Shown: positions 19,501-34,620, numbered from the stretch's first letter. The stretch: 64,000 nt of DNA from Antedon bifida (GCA_963402885.1 OY727103.1:5742501-5806500); one strand, 5' to 3'. Numbers and translations are program-made. Notes: generated from the sequence alone by a model not told the origin.

Positions 19501-22500
19501 ATTTCGAAAAATGGCCAAATTTTGATTCTTTTATTTTTTGACATAACTAGTTACTATGGCTCTATAAGGTGATGTTAACAAAATATATGTGCATAAATGG
19601 CAATATTATAGCATAATTATGGCATTTTAAAAAGCGGAAATTTTTTTCATTTTTCGAAAAAATTCCTTTGGTCCCTCGCAGTGAAATTTTCGAAAAATGA
19701 CCCAAATTTCGACCGTTTATTTTTGGACATAACTAGTTACTATGGCTCTATAAGATGATGTTAACACAATATAATATAATAAATTATAAATATATTATAA
19801 ATGACAATATTATAGCATAATTATTGAATTTTTAAAAGTGGAATTTTTTGCCATTTTTGGAAAAAAATTCCTTTGGTCCCCCGCAGTGAAATTTTCTAAA
19901 ATGGCAAAATTTCGACCCTTTTATTTTTTGACATAACTAGTTACTATGGTTCTATAAGATGATCTTAACACAATATATATGCTTAAATATGACAATATTA
20001 TAGCATAATTATTGAATTTTAAAAAGTGGAAATTTTGGTCATTTTTCGAAAAAAAATTCCTTTGGTCCCCCGCAGTGGAATTTTCTAAAAATGGCCAAAT
20101 TTCGACCCTTTTATTTTTTGACATAACTAGTTACTATGGCTCTATAAGGTGATGTTAACACAATATATGTGCATAAATGGCAAAGTCATACAGCCTAAGT
20201 CATACAACCTAAGTCATACTGCCTAAGTCATACAGCCTAAGTCATACAGCCTAAGTCATACAGCCTAAGTCATACTGCCTAAGTCATACTGCCTAAGTCA
20301 TACTGCCTAAGTCATACTGCCTAAGTCATACTGCCTAAGTCTTTTATTTTTTGACATAACTAGTTACTATGGCTCTATAAGATGATGTTAACACAATATA
20401 TGTGCATAAATGGCAGAGTCATACAGCCTAACCCTAACCCTAACCCATACAGCCTAAGTCATACTGCCTAAGTCATACTGAATAAGTCATACTGCCTAAG
20501 TCATACTGCCTAAGTCATACTGCCTAAGTCATACTGCCTAAGTCATACTGCCTAAGTCTTTTATTTTTTGACATAACTAGTTACTATGGCTCTATAAGAT
20601 GATGTTAACACAATATATGTGCATAAATGGCAATATTATAGATAATTATTGAATTTTAAAAAGTGGAAATTTTGGTCATTTTTCGAAAAAAAATTCCTTT
20701 GGTCCCCCGCAGTGAAATTTTCTAAAAATGGCCAAATTTCGACCCTTTTATTTTTTGACATAACTAGTTACTATGGCTCTATAAGGTGATGTTAACACAA
20801 TATAATATAATAAATTATAAATATATTATAAATGACAATATTATAGCATAATTATTGAATTTTTAAAAGTGGAATTTTTTGCCATTTTTGGAAAAAAATT
20901 CCTTTGGTCCCCCGCAGTGAAATTTTCTAAAAATGGCAAAATTTCGACCCTTTTATTTTTTGACATAACTAGTTACTATGGTTCTATAAGATGATCTTAA
21001 CACAATATATATGCTTAAATATGACAATATTATAGCATAATTATTGAATTTTAAAAAGTGGAAATTTTGGTCATTTTTCGAAAAAAAATTCCTTTGGTCC
21101 CCCGCAGTGAAATTTTCTAAAAATTGCCAAATTTCGACCCTTTTATTTTTTGACATAACTAGTTACTATGGCTCTATAAGGTGATGTTAACACAATATAT
21201 GTGCATAAATGGCAAAGTCATACAGCCTAAGTCATACTGCCTAAGTCATACAGCCTAAGTCATACAGCCTAAGTCATACAGCCTAAGTCATACTGCCTAA
21301 GTCATACTGCCTAAGTCATACTGCCTAAGTCATACTGCCTAAGTCATACTGCCTAAGTCTTTTATTTTTTGACATAACTAGTTACTATGGCTCTATAAGA
21401 TGATGTTAACACAATATATGTGCATAAATGGCAGAGTCATACAGCCTAACCCTAACCCTAACCCATACAGCCTAAGTCATACTGCCTAAGTCATACTGAA
21501 TAAGTCATACTGCCTAAGTCATACTGCCTAAGTCATACTGCCTAAGTCATACTGCCTAAGTCTTTTATTTTTTGACATAACTAGTTACTATGGCTCTATA
21601 AGATGATGTTAACACAATATATGTGCATAAATGGCAATATTATAGATAATTATTGAATTTTAAAAAGTGGAAATTTTGGTCATTTTTCGAAAAAAAATTC
21701 CTTTGGTCCCCCGCAGTGAAATTTTCTAAAAATGGCCAAATTTCGACCCTTTTATTTTTTGACATAACTAGTTACTATGGCTCTATAAGGTGATGTTAAC
21801 ACAATATATGTGCATAAATGGCAAAGTCATACAGCCTAAGTCATACAACCTAAGTCATACTGCCTAAGTCATACAGCCTAAGTCATACAGCCTAAGTCAT
21901 ACAGCCTAAGTCATACTGCCTAAGTCATACTGCCTAAGTCATACAGCCTAAGTCACACTGCCTAAGTCATACTGCCTAAGTCATACAGCCTAAGTCATAC
22001 AGCCTAAGTCATACTGCCTAAGTCATACTGCCTAAGTCATACTGCCTAAGTCATACTGCCTAAGTCTTTTATTTTTTGACATAACTAGTTACTATGGCTC
22101 TATAAGATGATGTTAACACAATATATGTGCATAAATGGCAGAGTCATACAGCCTAACCCTAACCCTAACCCATACAGCCTAAGTCATACTGCCTAAGTCA
22201 TACTGAATAAGTCATACTGCCTAAGTCATACTGCCTAAGTCATACTGCCTAAGTCATACTGCCTAAGTCTTTTATTTTTTGACATAACTAGTTACTATGG
22301 CTCTATAAGATGATGTTAACACAATATATGTGCATAAATGGCAGAGTCATACAGCCTAACCCTAACCCTAACCCATACAGCCTAAGTCATACTGCCTAAG
22401 TCATACTGAATAAGTCATACTGCCTAAGTCATACTGCCTAAGTCATACTGCCTAAGTCATACTGAATAAGTCATACTGCCTAAGTCATACTGCCTAAGTC

Positions 22501-25500
22501 ATACTGCCTAAGTCATACTGCCTAAGTCATACTGCCTAAGTCATACTGCCTACGTCTTTTATTTTTTGACATAACTAGTTACTATGGCTCTATAAGATGA
22601 TGTTAACACAATATATGTGCATAAATGGCAATATTATAGATAATTATTGAATTTTTAAAAGTGGAATTTTTTGCCATTTTTCGAAAAAATTCCTTTGGTC
22701 CTCCGCAGTAAAAATTTCGAAAAATGGCCAAATTTTGATTCTTTTATTTTTTGACATAACTAGTTACTATGGCTCTATAAGGTGATGTTAACAAAATATA
22801 TGTGCATAAATGGCAATATTATAGCATAATTATGGCATTTTAAAAAGCGGAAATTTTTTTCATTTTTCGAAAAAATTCCTTTGGTCCCTCGCAGTGAAAT
22901 TTTCGAAAAATGACCCAAATTTCGACCGTTTATTTTTGGACATAACTAGTTACTATGGCTCTATAAGATGATGTTAACACAATATAATATAATAAATTAT
23001 AAATATATTATAAATGACAATATTATAGCATAATTATTGAATTTTTAAAAGTGGAATTTTTTGCCATTTTTGGAAAAAAATTCCTTTGGTCCCCCGCAGT
23101 GAAATGTTCTAAAATGGCAAAATTTCGACCCTTTTATTTTTTGACATAACTAGTTACTATGGTTCTATAAGATGATCTTAACACAATATATATGCTTAAA
23201 TATGACAATATTATAGCATAATTATTGAATTTTAAAAAGTGGAAATTTTGGTCATTTTTCGAAAAAAAATTCCTTTGGTCCCCCGCAGTGAAATTTTCTA
23301 AAAATGGCCAAATTTCGACCCTTTTATTTTTTGACATAACTAGTTACTATGGCTCTATAAGGTGATGTTAACACAATATATGTGCATAAATGGCAAAGTC
23401 ATACAGCCTAAGTCATACAACCTAAGTCATACTGCCTAAGTCATACAGCCTAAGTCATACAGCCTAAGTCATACAGCCTAAGTCATACTGCCTAAGTCAT
23501 ACTGCCTAAGTCATACTGCCTAAGTCATACTGCCTAAGTCATACTGCCTAAGTCTTTTATTTTTTGACATAACTAGTTACTATGGCTCTATAAGATGATG
23601 TTAACACAATATATGTGCATAAATGGCAGAGTCATACAGCCTAACCCTAACCCTAACCCATACAGCCTAAGTCATACTGCCTAAGTCATACTGAATAAGT
23701 CATACTGCCTAAGTCATACTGCCTAAGTCATACTGCCTAAGTCATACTGCCTAAGTCTTTTATTTTTTGACATAACTAGTTACTATGGCTCTATAAGATG
23801 ATGTTAACACAATATATGTGCATAAATGGCAATATTATAGATAATTATTGAATTTTAAAAAGTGGAAATTTTGGTCATTTTTCGAAAAAAAATTCCTTTG
23901 GTCCCCCGCAGTGAAATTTTCTAAAAATGGCCAAATTTCGACCCTTTTATTTTTTGACATAACTAGTTACTATGGCTCTATAAGGTGATGTTAACACAAT
24001 ATAATATAATAAATTATAAATATATTATAAATGACAATATTATAGCATAATTATTGAATTTTTAAAAGTGGAATTTTTTGCCATTTTTGGAAAAAAATTC
24101 CTTTGGTCCCCCGCAGTGAAATTTTCTAAAAATGGCAAAATTTCGACCCTTTTATTTTTTGACATAACTAGTTACTATGGTTCTATAAGATGATCTTAAC
24201 ACAATATATATGCTTAAATATGACAATATTATAGCATAATTATTGAATTTTAAAAAGTGGAAATTTTTGTCATTTTTCGAAAAAAAATTCCTTTGGTCCC
24301 CCGCAGTGAAATTTTCTAAAAATGGCCAAATTTCAACCCTTTTATTTTTTGACATAACTAGTTACTATGGCTCTATAAGGTGATGTTAACACAATATATG
24401 TGCATAAATGGCAAAGTCATACAGCCTAAGTCATACAACCTAAGTCATACTGCCTAAGTCATACAGCCTAAGTCATACAGCCTAAGTCATACAGCCTAAG
24501 TCATACTGCCTAAGTCATACTGCCTAAGTCATACTGCCTAAGTCATACTGCCTAAGTCTTTTATTTTTTTACATAACTAGTTACTATGGCTCTATAAGAT
24601 GATGTTAACACAATATATGTGCATAAATGGCAATATTATAGATAATTATTGAATTTTAAAAAGTGGAAATTTTGGTCATTTTTCGAAAAAAAATTCCTTT
24701 GGTCCCCCGCAGTGAAATTTTCTAAAAATGGCCAAATTTCGACCCTTTTATTTTTTGACATAACTAGTTACTATGGCTCTATAAGGTGATGTTAACACAA
24801 TATATGTGCATAAATGGCAAAGTCATACAGCCTAAGTCATACAACCTAAGTCATACTGCCTAAGTCATACAGCCTAAGTCATACAGCCTAAGTCATACAG
24901 CCTAAGTCATACTGCCTAAGTCATACAGCCTAAGTCACACTGCCTAAGTCACACTGCCTAAGTCATACAGCCTAAGTCATACTGCCTAAGTCATACTGCC
25001 TAAGTCATACTGCCTAAGTCATACTGCCTAAGTCATACTGCCTAAGTCTTTTATTTTTTGACATAACTAGTTACTATGGCTCTATAAGATGATGTTAACA
25101 CAATATATGTGCATAAATGGCAGAGTCATACGGCCTAACCCTAACCCTAACCCATACAGCCTAAGTCATACTGCCTAAGTCATACTGAATAAGTCATACT
25201 GCCTAAGTCATACTGCCTAAGTCATACTGCCTAAGTCATACTGCCTAAGTCTTTTATTTTTTGACATAACTAGTTACTATGGCTCTATAAGGTGATGTTA
25301 ACACAATATATGTGCATAAATGGCAGAGTCATACAGCCTAACCCTAACCCATACTGAATAAGTCATACTGCCTAAGTCATACTGAATAAGTCATACTGCC
25401 TAAGTCATACTGCCTAAGTCATACTGCCTAAGTCATACTGCCTAAGTCATACTGCCTAAGTCATACTGCCTACGTCTTTTATTTTTTGACATAACTAGTT

Positions 25501-28500
25501 ACTATGGCTCTATAAGATGATGTTAACACAATATATGTGCATAAATGGCAGAGTCATACAGCCTAACCCTAACCCTAACCCATACAGCCTAAGTCATACT
25601 GCCTAAGTCATACTGAATAAGTCATACTGCCTAAGTCATACTGCCTAAGTCATACTGCCTAAGTCATACTGCCTAAGTCATACTGCCTAAGTCTTTTATT
25701 TTTTGACATAACTAGTTACTATGGCTCTATAAGATGATGTTAACACAATATATGTGCATAAATGGCAGAGTCATACAGCCTAACCCTAACCCTAACCCAT
25801 ACAGCCTAAGTCATACTGCCTAAGTCATACTGCCTAAGTCATACTGCCTAAGTCATACTGCCTAAGTCATACTGCCTAAGTCTTTTATTTTTTGACATAA
25901 CTAGTTACTATGGCTCTATAAGATGATGTTAACACAATATATGTGCATAAATGGCAGAGTCATACAGCCTAACCCTAACCCTAACCCATACAGCCTAAGT
26001 CATACTGCCTAAGTCATACTGAATAAGTCATACTGCCTAAGTCATACTGCCTAAGTCATACTGCCTAAGTCATACTGAATAAGTCATACTGCCTAAGTCA
26101 TACTGCCTAAGTCATACTGCCTAAGTCATACTGCCTAAGTCATACTGCCTAAGTCATACTGCCTACGTCTTTTATTTTTTGACATAACTAGTTACTATGG
26201 CTCTATAAGATGATGTTAACACAATATATGTGCATAAATGGCAATATTATAGATAATTATTGAATTTTTAAAAGTGGAATTTTTTGCCATTTTTCGAAAA
26301 AATTCCTTTGGTCCTCCGCAGTAAAAATTTCGAAAAATGGCCAAATTTTGATTCTTTTATTTTTTGACATAACTAGTTACTATGGCTCTATAAGGTGATG
26401 TTAACAAAATATATGTGCATAAATGGCAATATTATAGCATAATTATGGCATTTTAAAAAGCGGAAATTTTTTTCATTTTTCGAAAAAATTCCTTTGGTCC
26501 CTCGCAGTGAAATTTTCGAAAAATGACCCAAATTTCGACCGTTTATTTTTGGACATAACTAGTTACTATGGCTCTATAAGATGATGTTAACACAATATAA
26601 TATAATAAATTATAAATATATTATAAATGACAATATTATAGCATAATTATTGAATTTTTAAAAGTGGAATTTTTTGCCATTTTTGGAAAAAAATTCCTTT
26701 GGTCCCCCGCAGTGAAATGTTCTAAAATGGCAAAATTTCGACCCTTTTATTTTTTGACATAACTAGTTACTATGGTTCTATAAGATGATCTTAACACAAT
26801 ATATATGCTTAAATATGACAATATTATAGCATAATTATTGAATTTTAAAAAGTGGAAATTTTGGTCATTTTTCGAAAAAAAATTCCTTTGGTCCCCCGCA
26901 GTGAAATTTTCTAAAAATGGCCAAATTTCGACCCTTTTATTTTTTGACATAACTAGTTACTATGGCTCTATAAGGTGATGTTAACACAATATATGTGCAT
27001 AAATGGCAAAGTCATACAGCCTAAGTCATACAACCTAAGTCATACTGCCTAAGTCATACAGCCTAAGTCATACAGCCTAAGTCATACAGCCTAAGTCATA
27101 CTGCCTAAGTCATACTGCCTAAGTCATACTGCCTAAGTCATACTGCCTAAGTCATACTGCCTAAGTCTTTTATTTTTTGACATAACTAGTTACTATGGCT
27201 CTATAAGATGATGTTAACACAATATATGTGCATAAATGGCAGAGTCATACAGCCTAACCCTAACCCTAACCCATACAGCCTAAGTCATACTGCCTAAGTC
27301 ATACTGAATAAGTCATACTGCCTAAGTCATACTGCCTAAGTCATACTGCCTAAGTCATACTGCCTAAGTCATACTGCCTAAGTCTTTTATTTTTTGACAT
27401 AACTAGTTACTATGGCTCTATAAGATGATGTTAACACAATATATGTGCATAAATGGCAATATTATAGATAATTATTGAATTTTAAAAAGTGGAAATTTTG
27501 GTCATTTTTCGAAAAAAAATTCCTTTGGTCCCCCGCAGTGAAATTTTCTAAAAATGGCCAAATTTCGACCCTTTTATTTTTTGACATAACTAGTTACTAT
27601 GGCTCTATAAGGTGATGTTAACACAATATAATATAATAAATTATAAATATATTATAAATGACAATATTATAGCATAATTATTGAATTTTTAAAAGTGGAA
27701 TTTTTTGCCATTTTTGGAAAAAAATTCCTTTGGTCCCCCGCAGTGAAATTTTCTAAAAATGGCAAAATTTCGACCCTTTTATTTTTTGACATAACTAGTT
27801 ACTATGGTTCTATAAGATGATCTTAACACAATATATATGCTTAAATATGACAATATTATAGCATAATTATTGAATTTTAAAAAGTGGAAATTTTGGTCAT
27901 TTTTCGAAAAAAAATTCCTTTGGTCCCCCGCAGTGAAATTTTCTAAAAATGGCCAAATTTCAACCCTTTTATTTTTTGACATAACTAGTTACTATGGCTC
28001 TATAAGGTGATGTTAACACAATATATGTGCATAAATGGCAAAGTCATACAGCCTAAGTCATACAACCTAAGTCATACTGCCTAAGTCATACAGCCTAAGT
28101 CATACAGCCTAAGTCATACAGCCTAAGTCATACTGCCTAAGTCATACTGCCTAAGTCATACTGCCTAAGTCATACTGCCTAAGTCTTTTATTTTTTTACA
28201 TAACTAGTTACTATGGCTCTATAAGATGATGTTAACACAATATATGTGCATAAATGGCAATATTATAGATAATTATTGAATTTTAAAAAGTGGAAATTTT
28301 GGTCATTTTTCGAAAAAAAATTCCTTTGGTCCCCCGCAGTGAAATTTTCTAAAAATGGCCAAATTTCGACCCTTTTATTTTTTGACATAACTAGTTACTA
28401 TGGCTCTATAAGGTGATGTTAACACAATATATGTGCATAAATGGCAAAGTCATACAGCCTAAGTCATACAACCTAAGTCATACTGCCTAAGTCATACAGC

Positions 28501-31500
28501 CTAAGTCATACAGCCTAAGTCATACAGCCTAAGTCATACTGCCTAAGTCATACAGCCTAAGTCACACTGCCTAAGTCACACTGCCTAAGTCATACAGCCT
28601 AAGTCATACTGCCTAAGTCATACTGCCTAAGTCATACTGCCTAAGTCATACTGCCTAAGTCATACTGCCTAAGTCTTTTATTTTTTGACATAACTAGTTA
28701 CTATGGCTCTATAAGATGATGTTAACACAATATATGTGCATAAATGGCAGAGTCATACGGCCTAACCCTAACCCTAACCCATACAGCCTAAGTCATACTG
28801 CCTAAGTCATACTGAATAAGTCATACTGCCTAAGTCATACTGCCTAAGTCATACTGCCTAAGTCATACTGCCTAAGTCTTTTATTTTTTGACATAACTAG
28901 TTACTATGGCTCTATAAGGTGATGTTAACACAATATATGTGCATAAATGGCAGAGTCATACAGCCTAACCCTAACCCATACTGAATAAGTCATACTGCCT
29001 AAGTCATACTGAATAAGTCATACTGCCTAAGTCATACTGCCTAAGTCATACTGCCTAAGTCATACTGCCTAAGTCATACTGCCTACGTCTTTTATTTTTT
29101 GACATAACTAGTTACTATGGCTCTATAAGATGATGTTAACACAATATATGTGCATAAATGGCAGAGTCATACAGCCTAACCCTAACCCTAACCCATACAG
29201 CCTAAGTCATACTGCCTAAGTCATACTGAATAAGTCATACTGCCTAAGTCATACTGCCTAAGTCATACTGCCTAAGTCATACTGCCTAAGTCATACTGCC
29301 TAAGTCTTTTATTTTTTGACATAACTAGTTACTATGGCTCTATAAGATGATGTTAACACAATATATGTGCATAAATGGCAGAGTCATACAGCCTAACCCT
29401 AACCCTAACCCATACAGCCTAAGTCATACTGCCTAAGTCATACTGCCTAAGTCATACTGCCTAAGTCATACTGCCTAAGTCTTTTATTTTTTGACATAAC
29501 TAGTTACTATGGCTCTATAAGATGATGTTAACACAATATATGTGCATAAATGGCAGAGTCATACAGCCTAACCCTAACCCTAACCCATACAGCCTAAGTC
29601 ATACTGCCTAAGTCATACTGAATAAGTCATACTGCCTAAGTCATACTGCCTAAGTCATACTGCCTAAGTCATACTGCCTAAGTCATACTGCCTAAGTCAT
29701 ACTGCCTAAGTCATACTGCCTAAGTCATACTGCCTACGTCTTTTATTTTTTGACATAACTAGTTACTATGGCTCTATAAGATGATGTTAACACAATATAT
29801 GTGCATAAATGGCAATATTATAGATAATTATTGAATTTTTAAAAGTGGAATTTTTTGCCATTTTTCGAAAAAATTCCTTTGGTCCTCCGCAGTAAAAATT
29901 TCGAAAAATGGCCAAATTTTGATTCTTTTATTTTTTGACATAACTAGTTACTATGGCTCTATAAGGTGATGTTAACAAAATATATGTGCATAAATGGCAA
30001 TATTATAGCATAATTATGGCATTTTAAAAAGCGGAAATTTTTTTCATTTTTCGAAAAAATTCCTTTGGTCCCTCGCAGTGAAATTTTCGAAAAATGACCC
30101 AAATTTCGACCGTTTATTTTTGGACATAACTAGTTACTATGGCTCTATAAGATGATGTTAACACAATATAATATAATAAATTATAAATATATTATAAATG
30201 ACAATATTATAGCATAATTATTGAATTTTTAAAAGTGGAATTTTTTGCCATTTTTGGAAAAAAATTCCTTTGGTCCCCCGCAGTGAAATTTTCTAAAAAT
30301 GGCAAAATTTCGACCCTTTTATTTTTTGACATAACTAGTTACTATGGTTCTATAAGATGATCTTAACACAATATATATGCTTAAATATGACAATATTATA
30401 GCATAATTATTGAATTTTAAAAAGTGGAAATTTTGGTCATTTTTCGAAAAAAAATTCCTTTGGTCCCCCGCAGTGAAATTTTCTAAAAATGGCCAAATTT
30501 CGACCCTTTTATTTTTTGACATAACTAGTTACTATGGCTCTATAAGGTGATGTTAACACAATATATGTGCATAAATGGCAAAGTCATACAGCCTAAGTCA
30601 TACAACCTAAGTCATACTGCCTAAGTCATACAGCCTAAGTCATACAGCCTAAGTCATACAGCCTAAGTCATACTGCCTAAGTCATACTGCCTAAGTCATA
30701 CTGCCTAAGTCATACTGCCTAAGTCTTTTATTTTTTGACATAACTAGTTACTATGGCTCTATAAGATGATGTTAACACAATATATGTGCATAAATGGCAA
30801 TATTATAGATAATTATTGAATTTTAAAAAGTGGAAATTTTGGTCATTTTTCGAAAAAAAATTCCTTTGGTCCCCCGCAGTGAAATTTTCTAAAAATGGCC
30901 AAATTTCGACCCTTTTATTTTTTGACATAACTAGTTACTATGGCTCTATAAGGTGATGTTAACACAATATATGTGCATAAATGGCAAAGTCATACAGCCT
31001 AAGTCATACAACCTAAGTCATACTGCCTAAGTCATACAGCCTAAGTCATACAGCCTAAGTCATACAGCCTAAGTCATACTGCCTAAGTCATACAGCCTAA
31101 GTCACACTGCCTCAGTCACACTGCCTAAGTCATACAGCCTAAGTCATACTGCCTAAGTCATACTGCCTAAGTCATACTGCCTAAGTCATACTGCCTAAGT
31201 CATACTGCCTAAGTCTTTTATTTTTTGACATAACTAGTTACTATGGCTCTATAAGATGATGTTAACACAATATATGTGCATAAATGGCAGAGTCATACAG
31301 CCTAACCCTAACCCTAACCCATACAGCCTAAGTCATACTGCCTAAGTCATACTGAATAAGTCATACTGCCTAAGTCATACTGCCTAAGTCATACTGCCTA
31401 AGTCATACTGCCTAAGTCTTTTATTTTTTGACATAACTAGTTACTATGGCTCTATAAGGTGATGTTAACACAATATATGTGCATAAATGGCAGTCATACA

Positions 31501-32032
31501 GCCTAACCCTAACCCATACAGCCTAAGTCATACTGCCTAAGTCATACTGAATAAGTCATACTGCCTAAGTCATACTGCCTAAGTCATACTGCCTAAGTCA
31601 TACTGCCTAAGTCATACTGCCTAAGTCATACTGCCTACGTCTTTTATTTTTTGACATAACTAGTTACTATGGCTCTATAAGATGATGTTAACACAATATA
31701 TGTGCATAAATGGCAGTCATACAGCCTAACCCTAACCCATACAGCCTAAGTCATACTGCCTAAGTCATACTGAATAAGTCATACTGCCTAAGTCATACTG
31801 CCTAAGTCATACTGCCTAAGTCATACTGCCTAAGTCATACTGCCTAAGTCTTTTATTTTTTGACATAACTAGTTACTATGGCTCTATAAGATGATGTTAA
31901 CACAATATATGTGCATAAATGGCAATATTATAGATAATTATTGAATTTTAAAAAGTGGAAATTTTGGTCATTTTTCGAAAAAAAATTCCTTTGGTCCCCC
32001 GCAGTGAAATTTTCGAAAAATTACCAAATTTT

Positions 32033-34620
32033 ACGGTGGCCTATAAGTGTCACGGCAACTTTCAAAAAATATCACGGCAACTTTAAAAAAAAGCCACGGC
32101 AATTTGAAAAAAGCCACGGCAATTTGAAAAAAGCCACGGCAAATTAAAAATAAAACATCACGGCAAATTATAAATAAAACATCGCGGCATTTTAACAAAA
32201 ATACCACGGCAACTTAAAAATGAAACACCACGGCAAATTAGTAATGAAACACCACGGCAAATTACAGAATGCCACGGCGGATGTGAGTTACCACGGCGGA
32301 AGTGAAACCTTTGGAATCTTCGATTTTTTTCTGAGGTAAGTAGTTTTGTGCATTGAAGTAAATAATGTAAATATTATATTAATTTATTTAACTGCAGCAT
32401 TTACGTGTTTATTGCACTAGGCCTAGCTATGCCTACTGCTAGTCTAAGGCCCAGGCCTTAGGCCTACAGTAGTAGCTAGGTCTACTGTAAAAAAAACTTG
32501 TTATATAAAAAACAGATTACTGTAAATATATTAAAACATTGTAGAATGTTATAGGTACGGTGGCCCACAACTGTCACGCACACTATAACACAGAATCACA
32601 CAATTAAAGAAAGAATTGCACAATTAAAGAAGGAATTACACAATTAAAGAAGAAATCGCACAATTAAAGAAGAAATCGCATATAAACAAAAGAAAGCATG
32701 AAAATATAAAACGAAATGCACAAATAAAGAAGAAACGCGCAATTAAAGAAGAGCTAAGCACAATTAAAGAAGTCCGCAACAAATTCGAAAGCTCCTCGCA
32801 CAATTAATGAAGTCCGCAACAAATTTGAAAGCTCCTCGCACAATTAAAGAAGTCCACAACAAATTCGAAAGCTCCTCGCACAATTAAAGTACAGTAGTCC
32901 GTATGGAACGCCATCGCTGCCTCCGGCAGCAAACTTTAATTCTATTCGGCTCTTTTACCATTACGTTCGGCTCTTTTAGCATTCGGCGCATTTCTATTCG
33001 GCCCATTTACCATTACGTTCGGCTCTTTCAGCATTCGGCGCATTTCTATTTGGCCCATTTACCATTACGTTCGGCTCTTTCAGCATTCGGCTCTTTTTTA
33101 TTCAGCCCATTTACCATTACGTTCGGCTCTTTTTAATTCGGCCCATTTTTATTCGGCTCTTTCTGCATTACGTTCGGCTCTTTTTGATTTGGCCCTTTTT
33201 TATACGGCGCAATTAAATTCTAACCTTTTACATGGGGTAAAATGGAAGAAAATCAACGGCTGGAAATGAGTCTATGAAAAGTTTACAAAACATATAGATG
33301 CAGCATGTAGAGTGTTTGGTTGGTTGAATTAAATGAATTTGAAGGCTATTTCAATATGATTAATAATTTTATTGACATGATTAATGTGTTAGAGAACTTG
33401 CAATTGTCCCACCTTATTTGAGAGAGAAAAGGTTTGATTTATGGCCTAGGCTAGCTAGGCCTAGCCTAGTGTCAGCCTAACATTTAATAATAATAATTTA
33501 CCCTTTCTCTCTCAAAATTTGTTAAAAGATGAATTAATTTTAGGTTATTCAACACATCTTTAATCGGTTGGCTACTCATGGTTGGCGCCATGATGATGAA
33601 ATGTTTGTAAAATTTTCATAGACTCATTTCCAGTCGTTGATTTTCTTCCATTTGACCCCATGTCAAAGGTTAGATTTTAATTGCGCCATATAAATAAATG
33701 CCGATTTAAAAAGAGCCCAACGTAATGCAGAAAGAGCCGAATAAAAAAGGGCCGAATCAAAAAGAGCCGAACGTAATGGTAAATGGGCCGAATAAAAAAG
33801 AGCCGAATGCTGAAAGAGCCGAACGTAATGGTAAATGGGCCAAATAGAAATGCGCCGAATGCTGAAAGAGCCGAACGTAATGGTAAATGGGCCGAATAGA
33901 AATGCGCCGAATGGTAAAAGAGCCGAACGTAATGGTAAAAGAGCCGAATAGAATTAAAGTTTGCTGCCGGAGGCAGCGATGGCGTTCCATACGGACTACT
34001 GTACTTTAATTGTGCGAGGTACTTTCGAATTTGTTGCGGACTTCTTTAATTGTGCGAGGAGCTTTCGAATTTGTTGCGAACTTCTTTAATTGCGCGAGGT
34101 ACTTTCGAATTTGTTGCGAACTTCTTTAATTGTGCGAGGAGCTTTCGAATTTGTTGCGGACTTCTTTAATTGTGCTTAGCTCTTGCTCTTGCGCGTTTCT
34201 TCTTTTTTGTGCATTTCGTTTTATATTTTCATGCTTTCTTTTGTTTATATGCGATTCCTTCTTTAATTGTGTGATTTCTTCTTTTATTGTGTGATTCCTT
34301 TTTTAATTGTGTGAATATGATTTATATAGTGTGCGTGACAGTTGTGGGCCACCGTATATAGGACCTAGGCCTACCTTGTAATAAGGCCTATGGTCTAGCC
34401 CGGCCTAGAAAGTTCAAGAAGAATGCAATAAACACGTAAACTACTGCAGTTAAATAAATTAGTATAATATTTACATCAATGCACAAATAATTACTTACCT
34501 CAGAAAAAATCAAAGATTCCAAAGGTTTCCCTTCCGCCGTGGTAACTCACTTCCGCCGCATTCTGTAATTTGCCGTGGTGTTTAAATACTAATTTGCCGT
34601 GGTGTTTCATTTTTAAGTTG
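32033..34620. mobile_element. foldback element, 2.6 kb, with ~1 kb inverted arms and 9-bp target duplication
   Basis: The segment 32210-33280 is an imperfect inverse of 33617-34620, around a central 340 bp. The arms are built of tandem subrepeats: CCACGGCAAATTA-type at the outer ends, ACAATTAAAGAAGTCCGCAA-type (32585-32890 and 34005-34330), and TTCGGCTCTTTTACCATTACG-like (32937-33210 and 33700-33955). CCAAATTTT flanks both ends (32024-32032 and 34621-34629), and the surrounding satellite has this sequence once, so it is a target duplication. Subrepeat arms and 9-bp duplications are features of FB-type elements. The left arm has about 175 bp more of CACGGCAA repeats than the right. No transposase gene was recognised; mirrored frames at 32903-33136 and 33757-33990 are translations of the subrepeats. 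Confidence 0.85.
32556..34355. repeat. possible inner element nested within foldback arms
   Basis: ACGGTGGCCCACAACTGTCA at 32556 is matched by its inverse TGACAGTTGTGGGCCACCGT ending near 34355. A related phrase (ACGGTGGCCTATAAGTGTCA) forms the outer left end at 32033. This suggests either a nested second element with TA flanks or a duplication of terminal motif within the arms. Confidence 0.45.

Noticed and set aside
16700..30522. Nine nearly identical 67-codon frames (MSKNKRVEIW...) on the - strand
   Set aside because: They are translations of the satellite unit in array 2, spaced by the super-repeat period. No signal, domain or splice context is present; their conservation reflects recent array homogenisation.
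16325..31740. A true telomere or chromosome end
   Set aside because: Only two or three CCCTAA copies occur per site, and single-copy genes lie on both sides of the array.
32903..33990. Mirrored 77-codon frames in the foldback arms
   Set aside because: The peptides are internal repeats of TTCGGCTCTTTTACC-type units (FGSFTITFGSF), with mirror copies in the two arms. Not a protein family.
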